Assembly: GCA_034770075.1 (NCBI GenBank)
Contig: JAVJAP010000357.1
Location: forward strand, 434,001 to 498,000
DNA from: Aralia elata
Taxonomy: Eukaryota; Streptophyta; Magnoliopsida; Apiales; Araliaceae
Direction of reading: 5' to 3'
Length of the DNA: 64,000 nt
This document shows, piece by piece, positions 1-10,524 of the stretch. A model generated the notes under the pieces. The model saw only the letters and a list, made by a program, of their open reading frames with translations. It did not search any database and was not told the origin of the DNA. A program made the translations under genes and the position numbers. Within the stretch, counting starts at the first letter, position 1, and each line of letters starts with the position of its first letter.

Positions 1-227
1 CGTGGCCGCGCTCCAAAATGAACTAGGAGCGGCGACCGCGTTGCACCCCAGAAATGATTTATGGGTTCGGGCGCGGCCGCACTCCAGAATGAACTAGAAG
101 CGGCGTGGCCGCGCCGCGTAGCAGACTTCGAAATTTTTTTTTCGTCGCCCAGAAAATCAATTCAATCGCATACCCATACATATATGGAATCATAATAATC
201 GATAATTAGCACAAGGTTAGGCTCTGA
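1..227 (-). mobile_element. Ty1/copia leader and primer-site remnant, cut by the window edge
   Basis: Read on the minus strand this is the start of a copia internal region: half a primer-binding site (TCAGAGCCTAACC), an AT-rich stretch, then a CpG-rich block at 1-120 with several GCGGCCGC-like cores. The same sequence is at 24236-24469 (same strand) and, reversed, at 61438-61692. The element is interrupted at 227/228 by the gypsy LTR to its right. Target-duplication sequence TCTGA occupies 223-227. The rest of this copia element lies left of the window. Confidence 0.8.
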
Positions 228-885
228 TGTAATACCCGAGAATTTTAAATAATATTATTATTGACTTTTCTATTTAAGTTGAATATTTATTCAAATATGA
301 ATATATGTGATATGTCACCATAATAGTGATGCAATAAAATGATTTCTTGATTATTTAATAGAGGAGTGATTTAATAAGAAAAAAAATTATTAATGTATCT
401 TAATTAATTATTGTGTGGCTAATAATCTCCTTTCATTTAATTAAATATTATGTGGAATGATATTTTTGTGTGACATTAGCATGTGTGAGTATTCATATAA
501 TTTATTAAATAAGGTGGAATATGCGTGGCATATATATATGGAATCATAATAATCGATAATTAGCACAAGGTTAGGCTCTGATGTAATACCCGAGAATTTT
601 AAATAATATTATTTTTGACTTTTCTATTTAAGTTGAATATTTATTCAAATATGAATATATGTGATATGTCACCATAATAGTGATGCAATAAAATGATTTC
701 TTGATTATTTAATAGAGGAGTGATTTAATAAGAAAAGAAATTATTAATGTATCTTAATTAATTATTGTGTGGCTAATAATCTCCTTTCATTTAATTAAAT
801 ATTATGTGGCATGATATTTTTGTGTGACATTAGCATGTGTGAGTATTCATATAATTTATTAAATAAGGTGGAATATGCGTGGCAT
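178..885. repeat. 354-bp tandem duplication across the LTR start
   Basis: Positions 178-531 are repeated almost exactly at 532-885. Each unit holds about 50 bp of copia flank, including the TCTGA target site, plus about 300 bp of gypsy LTR start (TGTAATACCCGAG). Because the unit spans the insertion junction, the duplication happened after the gypsy insertion. The copy at 24470 lacks it. Confidence 0.85.
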
Positions 886-1439
886 TTAAATTGCATGAAT
901 ATCCTATGGAATACCTTGATGTGTGATGTACATTTAAATTATATAAGGTAATTAATATTTGTTAAATGATAATTATTTACATACTTAAATATTATTACAA
1001 TAAATGTATTATGAAATAATAATGTATATTGAATATTTGGGTGTTAGCGATTAATTAGATTTCGCTATAATTAATGTACATGGATTATATGATATGTGTA
1101 CATGTAATGTGGTAGCATTTAATTATTTAATACATCTTGACCTAAGTTGATTTTAAATCAAAGTATGCTAATAAGCCTTATGTGGAATGTCTGAGTTTTG
1201 CTCTTGTCCCACAATGAGAGTCACCTTCTTGCCCAAACTCTCATTCATGTGTTTTGCAAAAAGCCTAAGGCTACCCTATTTCCCTTATCCTCAAAATCAG
1301 CCATACAAGCCTCAGATTCATGATGAAAGGGGGAATGGCTCAAATAGTAAACTACCAAATCCTTATTGCCCAAAGGCTTCTCCTTCCTCCTACTGGAACA
1401 AACCTTGGGGCAAAACTCAGAAATGGGTAATGGGTTGGC

Positions 1440-1447
1440 TATAAATA
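1440..1447 (+). promoter_or_regulatory. LTR TATA box
   Basis: TATAAATA lies about 860 bp into the LTR. The same box is at 25328 in the solo copy, and related boxes are at 33121 and about 46084 in two other gypsy LTRs. Transcription would be expected to start about 30 bp downstream, leaving about 2.9 kb of LTR in the transcript. Confidence 0.65.
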
Positions 1448-1996
1448 GAAGCCTTCTCTTCTCAATTTCAGTTGCTATAATCTTCATCAGTATTCTATAT
1501 TGAGAGTGAGTGTTGTGAAGTGGAGGAACAATCTGGAATTGGGGATTATTAGTTAGCAATTCAACTCCTAAAGGTAATATTAACTTTAGTATGTTTTAAA
1601 TTTCAAGTTCTGCAAATTCCCATAAACATACTAAAATGCATGCCTTGAATGTACCAAAAATGATTGAACTAAGTTGTGATAATCTGCAAATGGTTGTTAT
1701 ACATTGTTAGTATAGTCAAATACGAAGACAACGAAAGTTAAACGAACCATTTTGGTTCAGAAACGAGTTCGTAGCATGATCGATCGCTAAGTATGCGAAA
1801 ATATAGAGAAATAACATGAATGTTGAATTTAATTCTTGAACTTAGTTAATTACTTGTTTTAAGTTGTTAAAATCATGCTAGGTATGCTTAAAATCATGGT
1901 TATAAACTTTATGTGAGATGGGTATACTCAGATTATAGGTTGGATTGGTTTTGGTTTTAGAAAATTTCGCCATACAGGGAGTTTCCTGGTTCTACC

Positions 1997-2055
1997 GAGG
2001 AGCAGCGCGGCCGTGCTACTCCCCAGGCAAAACCAGGCGCGGCCGCGCCGTGCCC
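1997..2055. repeat. CpG-rich palindrome pair 1
   Basis: Two near-palindromes sit about 12 bp apart, one of the form GGAGCAGCGCGGCC plus an imperfect complement, the other GGCGCGGCCGCGCC. The matching pair in the solo LTR is at 25885-25944. Differences between copies are mostly C-to-T or G-to-A at CpG. Confidence 0.75.
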
Positions 2056-2852
2056 CAGAATAAAATTCCAACTTTTGATTCTTCTGATGTCATGAGCATG
2101 TTAGTTTAGCTTAAATAAGCCTAGGTGTGTATCTGGTATGTGATCTAAGTATGGTCTTGCATGAAATGTGTTGGGTTTACGAGATTTTGAGGTAAAACTT
2201 AGAATTTGAAAACTAAACCTTATGAAAGTGATGCCTTTTGACTCTGATCCTTTGAGCATATGTAACTAGCTTAGACATGTATGAAAACAAGTCTAATGTA
2301 TTACCTAGGGTTACCTTGCATGACATGAGTTGTGTTAGCTCAGTTCCAACGACTTTTTAAAAGAGAACTTAAAGTGTTGCAAGTGAAACTTAGCGAACTT
2401 TGTATCTTGGATGTTATGAGCTTACAAGCATGAATAATAGGATTCATTATGCCTCTAGAACATATTGACATGAGCACCATCTAGCTAAACATGGATTCTA
2501 CCTATGTTCGCATGTTCAAGAAAGTGACATTCCAATTGTAAACTATGTGATTAATGTGTACACGTGTTATATATGCACGAGCATGCTTATTAAGTATGGT
2601 CTAGTCTCATTATGTGGTATCATGACTATAATAGTTGATCCTTTGCGAGATGAATTTGATTGGTTTAAAATATAGAAGTTTCTAACATAACACCTTATAA
2701 CTTTGGATTGAATTTGGCATGAGCATATTAGGTTTTGAACTCAGACTAATAACCTTATGAGCATGTGTATTTGAGTTATATCAGTAGCCTAAATGTTGGA
2801 GAATAGACTCGGATTTTCACCTGAATAAAATTATATTTTTGGTCTGCCCGGA

Positions 2853-2904
2853 GAGTGGCGTGGCCGCGCCACTCCTAAGGCAAAAACCAGCGCGGCCGCA
2901 TCGG
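2853..2904. repeat. CpG-rich palindrome pair 2
   Basis: The first member has half-site GAGTGGCGCGG (one CpG decayed here, GCGTGG). It is followed after CTAAGGCAAAAA by a second with half-site CCAGCGCGG. In the solo LTR (26739-26790) the first is a perfect 22-bp palindrome. Confidence 0.8.
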
Positions 2905-4354
2905 TCGCCAGAACTACCCAGTTATTTTAATTTGTAAGTAGAGTCTTGCAGCATGTATGTATGAATGTTTTAAGTTGTATTGCATGATTGAACTGATATA
3001 CCATGTGTTTGAGCTTATGTTGAAGCTTAGAGTCGATGTATTCTAGGTTTGTTTACTCATTTAGCTAAGATGAGAAACTACGAATATGGACTTAGTAATC
3101 ATGGTTCTACCTACGTGGCTGTGTGTTACAACTATGTGGTGCGTAACCACTTGTAAGAATGTTATGCTAACTAAGGAACCGACTTATTAATGATTAGGTC
3201 GTTTCAATGTAATTTAAATTAAAGCTAGATTACTTGTAGCTGAGCAAACAGGCAAGTTTATTTTAACCCTACTCAATTTACATTCGAGCAAGATGTGGTA
3301 TATTGTGCAAGTATTCGAACCCTTTCTCTTTATTGAGCAAGCATGTAAACTTGTATATTCATGTATCATACAAGTATGTGACAATGATTCTTATTCTTTA
3401 TAAACTGTTATTCACATTCTAAGGAGTGGTTTAAGATTAATATCCCTTAAACCTCATTACGAGTATTGGTATTCATTAAATCATTGAATATAATTGTCTA
3501 AACCATTGTTCCGGTTAGACTATTATACATGTGTTAGAAAGCTATTCCAAACCAATTGTCTTGGTGAGGACTCTTATCTACTGAGATGAACAACCCTCAA
3601 AAAAAAGGGGGAAAATTATATATTGTCGGGGAACCGACGTGCACACTTATAAGCATGTGACAGTTATGCATAATCTGGGGTATTATAGGCTGATCACCTG
3701 TGTACTTGTTTTATTGGATTTTCAGTATAAAAACTGTTAATTCTAGCAAGAGTTCTTATTCCTTTAGTGACTACTCAGTGTTCATATTCTTGAACTTGAA
3801 ATGATTAGATGCAAGGATCCTATTGATATTCTTCAGTCCTTAGCGACTCTTATGTATAACAATTGATTTTCCTTATTATTCTTGAATTACTTTTTTTTCT
3901 ATCATATCTTTGCGGTTTGAACTTTTTATTGTTCATCCTCATTATATATACTTGCTGGGCAAATTTGTTGCTCATTCTTGCTTTCTTTAAACCTTTCAGT
4001 TAAGGCAGAACGAGGTGAACCTTCAGGCAAGGATAAGGGAAAGGGCAAGACTACGGAGTAACTTTGTTCTTCCTTAGAAAGGAAATTATTTTACTATGTT
4101 GTTTGAAGTTTCTAGTTTTGGTTATGTAATAAGCTTAGGCATGGATTATGTATTAGTACTATGTTTTAGTTTAAATTAAGACTATTAGATAGTATGGTAG
4201 TAACGGTTGCGAGACCTTAGGACGAGAATAATTATATTAAATCAATGTAATTTATTCTATCTTTTCCGCTGCATTAGTTTTATGTCATTATTGTGTTAGA
4301 ACGTGACGAACCAAATTCGAGATAGTGGTGTCAGAATTTGGGGGCGTCACGGGT

Positions 4355-4367
4355 TGGTATCAGAGCA
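4355..4367 (+). other. Primer-binding site, initiator-Met tRNA type
   Basis: TGGTATCAGAGCA follows the LTR end by 3 bp. The first 12 bases match the complement of the 3' end of plant initiator Met tRNA, the usual primer of these elements. Confidence 0.85.
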
Positions 4368-4570
4368 TTATGTTATAAACCTTAGGAGCGAGAGTCCTTA
4401 GACTATAACCTTAGAAGAATTTAGGAACTAGGAGGAGATAAAACTCATATAGAGTTTTCGTGAAGACTTAGTAGCATTATGAAATATATTTTCATTCCAT
4501 ATAATGAACTTATATTTTGTTTGACCTTCTGATGGAGTTTGTTATTTTGTCTTGTGTTTGTGGCTGTAGG

Positions 4571-5320
4571 ATGTCAAGCATGGGAGGTAATGGTTGGATT
4601 GTCGAGGAGGAGCCACGTGATATACACGTGGTGTATGAGGCACCTATGATAGATGAAGAGGTGGAGTCTGACCCTGAAGAACCAATAGAGATAGAGTCTG
4701 ACCCTGAGGAAGAACCCCTGGAGGAGGAGCCTGAGACAGACCCTGACGAGACTCCTATCGAGGATCGCATATTGGGAGAGTACGAAGAACGGATCTTAGA
4801 ATTAGAGGCCGAAGCTCAGGATCAAGAGGCGGAGATCCAGAAGTTGAGGGAGGAGAATGTTCAGCAAAAACTAAAGATGCAAGAGATGGAGGTCGAGCTT
4901 GCACATCGCAAGGAAGCCAGTATTCAGATGGAAGCCCTTTTTCACCGTTCGGTAGCTAGGAGCATAGAATTGGTGGGAAAGCTGGAAGAGTCCGAGCAGA
5001 GGGAGTTGTCCGAGAAGGCAGAGAAGGAAGCCCTTCGTGCACAGTTAGAAATGGAGGTGATAGATAGGATCCACTTCCAAGAAAAGTGGGAGGAAGCCAA
5101 TGACAGAGCTAACGACTTAGAGGATGAGGTGAGATGCAAGAAAAGGAAGACGAATAAGATGGGCTATGCTTTTCGCATAGCTATGGAGAGGTTAGTGGAT
5201 GGTGTGTACCACTACTCGGCAGAGCAGGGGCAGACCCGATACACTGTGAGCCGGGATTTGGTGGCGCATATCACGCAGCAAGAATTTATCAGCGCAATGG
5301 AGAGCGGAATGTTGGGATGA
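4571..5320 (+). CDS. Extra retroelement ORF upstream of gag: acidic coiled-coil protein (249 aa)
   Basis: This is an uninterrupted 249-residue frame between the primer site and gag. I do not recognise the family. Residues 10-70 are strongly acidic, with repeated SDPEEP / SDPEEE segments. About 70-200 is a long heptad-like, charged stretch (EERILELEAEAQDQEAEIQ...) expected to form a coiled coil. A basic cluster CKKRKTNK follows, then a globular-looking tail containing YHYSAEQGQTRYTV. No signal peptide or membrane segment is seen. The start chosen is ATG 4571 because an acceptor-like CTGTAG ends two bases before it; an in-frame ATG at 4532 lies upstream. The frame is intact although the neighbouring gag has a stop. 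Ogre-type elements are known to carry an ORF before gag, so this may be an analogue; homology is not shown. It could alternatively be a captured host exon. Confidence 0.7.
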   Translation: MSSMGGNGWIVEEEPRDIHVVYEAPMIDEEVESDPEEPIEIESDPEEEPLEEEPETDPDETPIEDRILGEYEERILELEAEAQDQEAEIQKLREENVQQKLKMQEMEVELAHRKEASIQMEALFHRSVARSIELVGKLEESEQRELSEKAEKEALRAQLEMEVIDRIHFQEKWEEANDRANDLEDEVRCKKRKTNKMGYAFRIAMERLVDGVYHYSAEQGQTRYTVSRDLVAHITQQEFISAMESGMLG

Positions 5321-5645
5321 AACCTAGTGATTAGTAGTCTAGTAGTGATAGTGGTATGTCTAGGTGTACATCGTTATGTAAACTCCGATCTACTGTGTGA
5401 GATGCGAAATTGTTATGTGAACCCTTTTGATGTTAAGGGTAGTATGTTAATGTTTTCTCCACCTTTTGTAATATTAGGGGATAGAGGTGACATTTATAGC
5501 AGTATGCAAGAAGTCAACATAATGTAACAACTTGGCATATGAATATAAATGTTTTGTTTCATCACTGTGTTATTAAATTTTTGCATTAGAGAAATATCTG
5601 AGTTATGTGCTTAGAAAATAAGAGTAAAATTTTGTCATGCAGAAA
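5321..5645 (+). other. Spacer between the extra ORF and gag
   Basis: 325 bp without a convincing coding frame (only a 66-codon chance frame at 5327-5527). It ends in an acceptor-like AAATTTTGTCATGCAG at 5642, three bases before the gag ATG, so gag could be reached by splicing from an upstream donor. Confidence 0.5.
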
Positions 5646-6857
5646 ATGCCGCCCAGACATAGAATCGCCGAGTTGGATGAGTCAGTCAATAACGAAAGGA
5701 ACCAAGCGGACCCCATTCAACGATTAGTAGACTTGCTAGGAGAAGCCCTGCGGGGAAGGAACAACGAACCAGTACACCCCAACCCCCTAGCTACACCAGT
5801 AACAAACTTCAAAGATTTTAAGAGTGTAGGACCGCCCGAGTTTATGGGAACTACCGATCCCATCGAAGCACAAACCTGGATCAAGGAAATGGAAAAGGTG
5901 TTTACTATTGCTCGAGTGGGAGAAGATCAGAAGACGGTATTCACTACTTATATTATGAAGGGTGAAGCAAATTACTGGTGGGAAGCCAATCAACAGAGAG
6001 CAGGTGAAGGAGTGATAGCCTGGGATAGGTTTACCACTCTGTTCTTCGAGAATTAGTTTCCGAAGAGCATGAAGAATAAGATGGAGGTTAAATTCTTGGA
6101 ACTGAAGCAAGGTGAGATGACAATAGCTCAGTATGCGGTAAGATTCAACGAGCTCGCACGATTCGCTACACACTATGTCAACACCGAAGAAAGGAAGGCT
6201 AGACGCTTTGAGTTAGGGCTGAAACCTTGGTTATTCAACAAGGTGTCAGTTCTTCAAATCGATTCGTTCGCCACACTGTTGGAAAAGGCGATCATTACTG
6301 AGGGAGGTAGTGAGGCATTAAGTCAGTACAACAAGGAGAAAAAGAATAAGAATTCTGTAGGAGAAAGTCGTGGGGGAAGTAGCAGTGGAGGAAGCAATTT
6401 AGGAAAAAGAAAGTGGGATAACAATAACAACAACAACAATCGAGGCAACCAGTCGAGAAGTTATCAGGGAGGATTTAAGAAAAGGGCTGAGGTATGCTCT
6501 AAATGTGCAAAGAACCATCAAGGGGAATGCTGGAAAGGGCGCAGTGTCTGTTTCAACAGCGGCCAAGAAGGGCACATTGCACCCCATTGTCCAAAGCCGA
6601 AGAAAAACCGAGGATGTTTCGGTTGCGGCTCGACTGAACACCAGATCAAGGACTGCCCGAAGAAGGGGAACACTGGGGGAAACGACAATCAAGGGGGAAG
6701 CAAGCTAATGATAGGTGGACCAGCACAACCCAATCGCACGACGGCCCGAACTTTTAACATGACTGTCCAAGATGCAGTTGCTGCAAAGGACGTGATGTCA
6801 GGTATTATACCAATCAATAATATAAATGCATATGTATTATTTGATTCGGGTGCTACC
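5646..6857 (+). pseudogene. gag: Ty3/gypsy gag plus start of protease, broken
   Basis: The frame starts MPPRHRIAELDESV (ATG 5646; ATG 5637 is in frame). It contains the retrotransposon gag domain: FMGTTDPIEAQTWIKEMEKVF at residues 65-85, then a WW motif and FFEN. An in-frame TAG at 6054-6056 interrupts the domain where the family normally continues into FPKSMK. Further on are a polar Gly/Asn linker and three CCHC-type knuckles. The middle one reads CFNSGQEGHIAPHC, with Ser in place of the second Cys; the last, CFGCGSTEHQIKDC, is intact. The aspartic protease begins with VLFDSGAT, the catalytic Asp motif, and is then cut off. Everything downstream (RT, RNase H, integrase, 3' LTR) is absent. 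The layout fits the Tat/Retand or Tekay side of Ty3/gypsy, which I cannot resolve. Confidence 0.9.
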
Positions 6858-7734
6858 GAGCCGCCAAGGCTCACGCATTGGTAGCGGACTCAAGTTAAGT
6901 GATTAAGTCATTTTTTACCATAACTCATCATAACCCATGGACTTTTCCAATTACCCTAACCTAACCCATGACCCTACTCCTTTGAATGAGAGTAATGCTC
7001 GTGAGGGAGACGAAAATGACTTCATAATTGATGAGTTTGCTTGAGTTATGATTAGAGACAGAGTAGAGAGTGGAGACTTTTTCATAGTGTTAGTTATTAT
7101 GTTTTGGGTTTTAGTGTGTATAGAATTTTATTGTGCAATATACTTTTGAAATAAAATAAATAATGTATAAAGTACACATTGTTAGCGACTTGTTACCATA
7201 CGGATGCCATGGTGGATGCCTTATCTTCTAGGCGTCTTAGCGGTCAACTACCGCCACGTCCTGCCTTGTCGTTGTGACAACTATGCTATCATGTCTTTCT
7301 TAACTTTTAATATCATTACAGAAGTTCAATTTTGATTATCATCTACATTTATTATTATCACTAGGCATGTGACGTATTAGGTGGCAGCATTTATATCTCC
7401 AATTCATTTAAGGCGATTTCTTCTAGTTTATCTTCAATTGGAAGAGCTACATCTCGTCTCATAAATTACATTCATTTTTCTCTTCCTCTCCCTTTACCAA
7501 ATATGTCACTTAACATTTGCATCTTGGCCACTTACGTTTTTCAATGTAATGCTTCTTAGCCAAGAAATTCTACTATACAGAACAAGTTTGGTCTTATACC
7601 TGTCTTATAATTTTTACACCTCACTACAATCTCACAATTGTGTGAACATCTCCATTTTACCCAGCCTGCTCTATTTTGTGTGACTTGGTTTGAATAACTA
7701 CCTCCATGTGGAAAAATTATTATAATTACTACTA
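6858..7734 (+). other. Unclassified insert with a short ORF and polyadenylation-like end
   Basis: The sequence changes abruptly after the protease motif. Positions 6937-7044 encode 35 residues ending EGDENDFIIDEFA before a stop. The stop is followed by AT-rich DNA with AAATAAAATAAATAATG, as in a plant 3' untranslated region. This looks like the last exon of a gene or transposase, but I do not recognise it. 7150-7340 has a GC-richer patch and the remainder to 7734 shows nothing I can name. Confidence 0.25.
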
Positions 7735-8640
7735 TTTATTTATTTATTTTTTATTTTTTGAGAAACCAGCCTTTAGGCTGGAAATTTTATTAATCAACAA
7801 AAATAATATCCATGAGAGGAAGAATTCATGTAGGAACCTCGTCCATCCAATAAACATGGAAAGGAAAACCTCTAAGCCGAGCCATTTTTACTAAACCGTG
7901 AGCTACTCTATTGCCTTCACGACAGACATGGGTAAAGCTAATATCCAAAAAAGATTTCTTGAGTTGATTGATATCACACACAACGTGATCCTAATCAGAA
8001 AGATTTATGTCCGTACCCACGAGTTTGGAGATAATACTTTAATTGTCAATTTCCATCATAACTTTATTAAAGCCCCTCTCTAAAGAGAACATCCTACCTT
8101 TTTATATTGCTATGGATTCAGCACATTCACTAGAGAAATGGCCTCATTTTTTGTCAACTCCGGAATCCAAACCCAAACATGCATAGTTACGGACAACAAA
8201 CTCAGCTCCAATAAAGCCATTAGGACAAATAGCGGCATCCAGATTGAGCTTAACCATTCCACTAGGGGGTCTGCACCAGCCAGCACGTACCCTACCATGA
8301 GTACACTGGATTACCCTTACAACCACCCAATGCAGCAAATCTAAAATCCTGTAGAAGACGAAGGCAGCGAGCCACCACATCCGCTGGACCAAGTTGCTGC
8401 GATGTACTAAGGCATTATGCTGATTCCACAATTCCCAAGCAATCATGGCAGCATACCAATTTGATTAAAATCCCATGAATTAGTGATAGATTCAGCCCAA
8501 TCAAAGAAAGTACCCTCTGCCACATCTCTACACCTGAGAGCAAAGAGGGCTTAGAAACCACCCCATCGCAGCAAATGGGCATGAAACCAGTACATCGAGC
8601 GCAAAGTAACTTGGAGACCATAGTCTGGCTGGTTTAAGAT
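7735..8640 (-). pseudogene. LINE (L1-type) 3' end: C-terminal RNase H-like domain, broken
   Basis: On the minus strand, 8446-8144 reads AMIAWELWNQHNALVHRSN then PPSGMVKLNLDAAI and FVVRNYACLGL, the RVT_3/RNase H-like domain at the end of plant L1 ORF2. After a frameshift it continues as GFNKVMMEID and THVCREGNRVAHGLVKMARL. 8621-8447 holds the preceding linker in a shifted frame. The T-rich run at 7735-7761 on the plus strand is the tail. Stops and frameshifts throughout show an old, 5'-truncated copy. No target duplication was found. Confidence 0.8.
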
Positions 8641-10524
8641 CCGCCACCCCTGTTTGTTTAATATTGAAATGGGTTTAAGTTTACTATCTTTGATTGATAG
8701 CATTTCTTTCTTTTATCTAGACAACTAATCTTTTAAAACTAAAATGCTGTCTAGGTAACTACTTTTAGAGACGGGTAAGAGAGTTATAATTCTATGAATA
8801 AACTGTCTCGGCATGTCTGCATCAGGAGTTATGTACCGATGTCTTTTCATGAGAGGACCATGAAACTTGTGATGCTATTCTATTGAGTTAATTCTTGTTA
8901 AAGACTCTGAATCTTCATATTAAACTCATTATTACCTTTGTTTCTCCTTGTAGGCTGAGGTGGCAAGATTCTCATAGACAGTACTAGTATGTAAAGGAGT
9001 GCCCCTTTTTATCTCGATGGCCTTTGTTCCCGCTTTGAAGTGTATTCTGAATATCCCAAAACTTGATATTAGTCAGTGGATATTTGTATCACCAGCTACT
9101 TTTCCTGGCAACTAACCAGTAATGATATGACTTAACTTTTTACTAGCATCTTATGAAGTAATTAGCCAGCCATTGACCTGTTAATGCTAACTGCGTGTGA
9201 ATGCTCAAAAAGGGGGGGGGGGGTTATTCAGCATAAGCATTTCTTTCTCAGAGTCGTCCTTTGGTTCTTACCACCATGGCATGAACAATTGCATTGGTAA
9301 TTTACTCATTTTTTTTCTCTGTAAATTGGGGTTTCTATTGGCTTCATACTTTGCACATCTGGCCATACCCTCCTTCCATTCCCTCCCCTCCGAAACATAT
9401 TTTAAGAAAATGTAATGTAGCTGCAATTGAAATTGGAGGAACTCACGTTGGGGCTGACATTAGTTTTGTTTGGCCATTCAATTCTCTGAGAATTTCTTTA
9501 TTTTCAGTATCTGCCTATCTGGTGGCTTATGAAAAACCTGTAACGGGGGGATAACACAAGATTTTACGTGTTTGGTAGGCCTATGAGCCAATTAGGACTG
9601 ATAATTGGGTCGGTGAAGTCCCAAAACTCGATTGTTTGACCCATTAAAAGCTCTCGAATTTTATTTGAGAGTGAGCCTAACCGAGTTTGGACAAATATTT
9701 AAGTTTGAAGTAAAATTTGGGTCAAGTTTGGTCCATAGGTCGTTCAGCCCAAACTTAACAGCATGTGTAAAGCACAGATACATTTAAAAATGACTTATCA
9801 AATAAATTTTAAATATGATATATTTGAGCGATAATATTTATAATAGTAATAATTTGTTTAATTTTAAATGATGTCATTATAATATGTCATTTTTAATTAG
9901 AATAAGAATAAGAAAAAAGGGATATAATGCATTTGATTTTATGAATTTGAGAAGTCATATATTGTAAGTTTATAAATTTGAAAAGCCATTGTAAATGAAT
10001 ATATTACATGTAAAAAATAAAAAAAAAATCGAAAATACGAAGCCATTGTAAATGAACATATGACACATAAAAATAGAAAAATCAAAAATACTTTTGGAGT
10101 GCTGAGTTAAAAAAAAAAAAAAAATCTTTCCTTAAACTATTGAGTTGACTCGGGACCAATAAAAATAATCGCTACTTGTCTTATTATATTTTGGTAGTGA
10201 TATAGACTATTTATATTCGTTATTACATATTTACCCTCTCAATTTATATTTGTAATAGTATCTTCAACTAAAAATTAAGTACCATGTTTTCTTTAAAGTG
10301 GTACTTCTATTATTTTCATAATAAAATCTAGTAATTACATGACACAAAATTGAGATTAAATATTAAAAATAATTAATACTAGCGTATTTATAAATAAGCT
10401 CGTTTATGTTGATTTAAAATTCAATTCGATTAATAAAAACAATGATGTGTGTCAAACATTTTAAATGAGTTACTTTACATTATATTCTTTGGTCTATGAG
10501 TTAATCTTAATAATATTACATTTT
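8641..10524. other. AT-rich intergenic DNA, no gene recognised
   Basis: There is no long open frame. A few splice-like boundaries (CTCCTTGTAG at 8953, TTTCTTTCTCAG at 9250) flank short exon-like bits that match nothing I recognise. A run of at least ten G is at 9213-9224. 9560-9770 is a diverged repeat containing GAGCCTAACCGAG. The rest is A/T-rich. Confidence 0.4.

Larger units (their letters stand above)
1574..3999 (+). other. Candidate intron inside the LTR
   Basis: A donor-like AAAG|GTAATAT lies 134 bp after the TATA box. An acceptor-like pyrimidine stretch ending CCTTTCAG is at 3998-3999. Equivalent pairs occur in the other long gypsy LTRs of the window: 25462 to 27879, 33250 to about 39422, and 46295 to 47826. 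The enclosed DNA has no long open frame. Splicing would remove 2.4 kb of the leader. This is inferred from sequence alone. Confidence 0.4.
582..4351 (+). mobile_element. Ty3/gypsy 5' LTR (about 3.77 kb)
   Basis: It starts TGTAATACCCGAG and ends GGGGGCGTCACG, where the last base replaces the A of the usual TG...CA terminus. A primer site follows. The same LTR is at 24470-28235 with very high similarity and intact TG...CA ends. It has a TATA box at 1440, a splice-donor-like site at 1573/1574, two pairs of CpG palindromes and an acceptor-like site at 3998-3999. A truncated extra copy of the LTR start lies at 228-531. At nearly 3.8 kb this is very long for a plant LTR. Short open frames at 1187-1559 are in the promoter region and are probably chance. 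Confidence 0.85.

Noticed and set aside
1187..1559. Frames on both strands around the LTR TATA box, repeated at 25133-25375
   Set aside because: They lie in the U3/R region of the LTR. The plus-strand frame is not kept in the second copy and the sequence has no domain features.
4355..4367. tRNA-like TGGTATCAGAGC sequences
   Set aside because: They are short primer-binding sites next to LTR ends; no cloverleaf is present.
8930..9560. Exon-like segments with plausible splice borders
   Set aside because: Encoded pieces are under 20 residues each, do not share a frame and match nothing recognisable.
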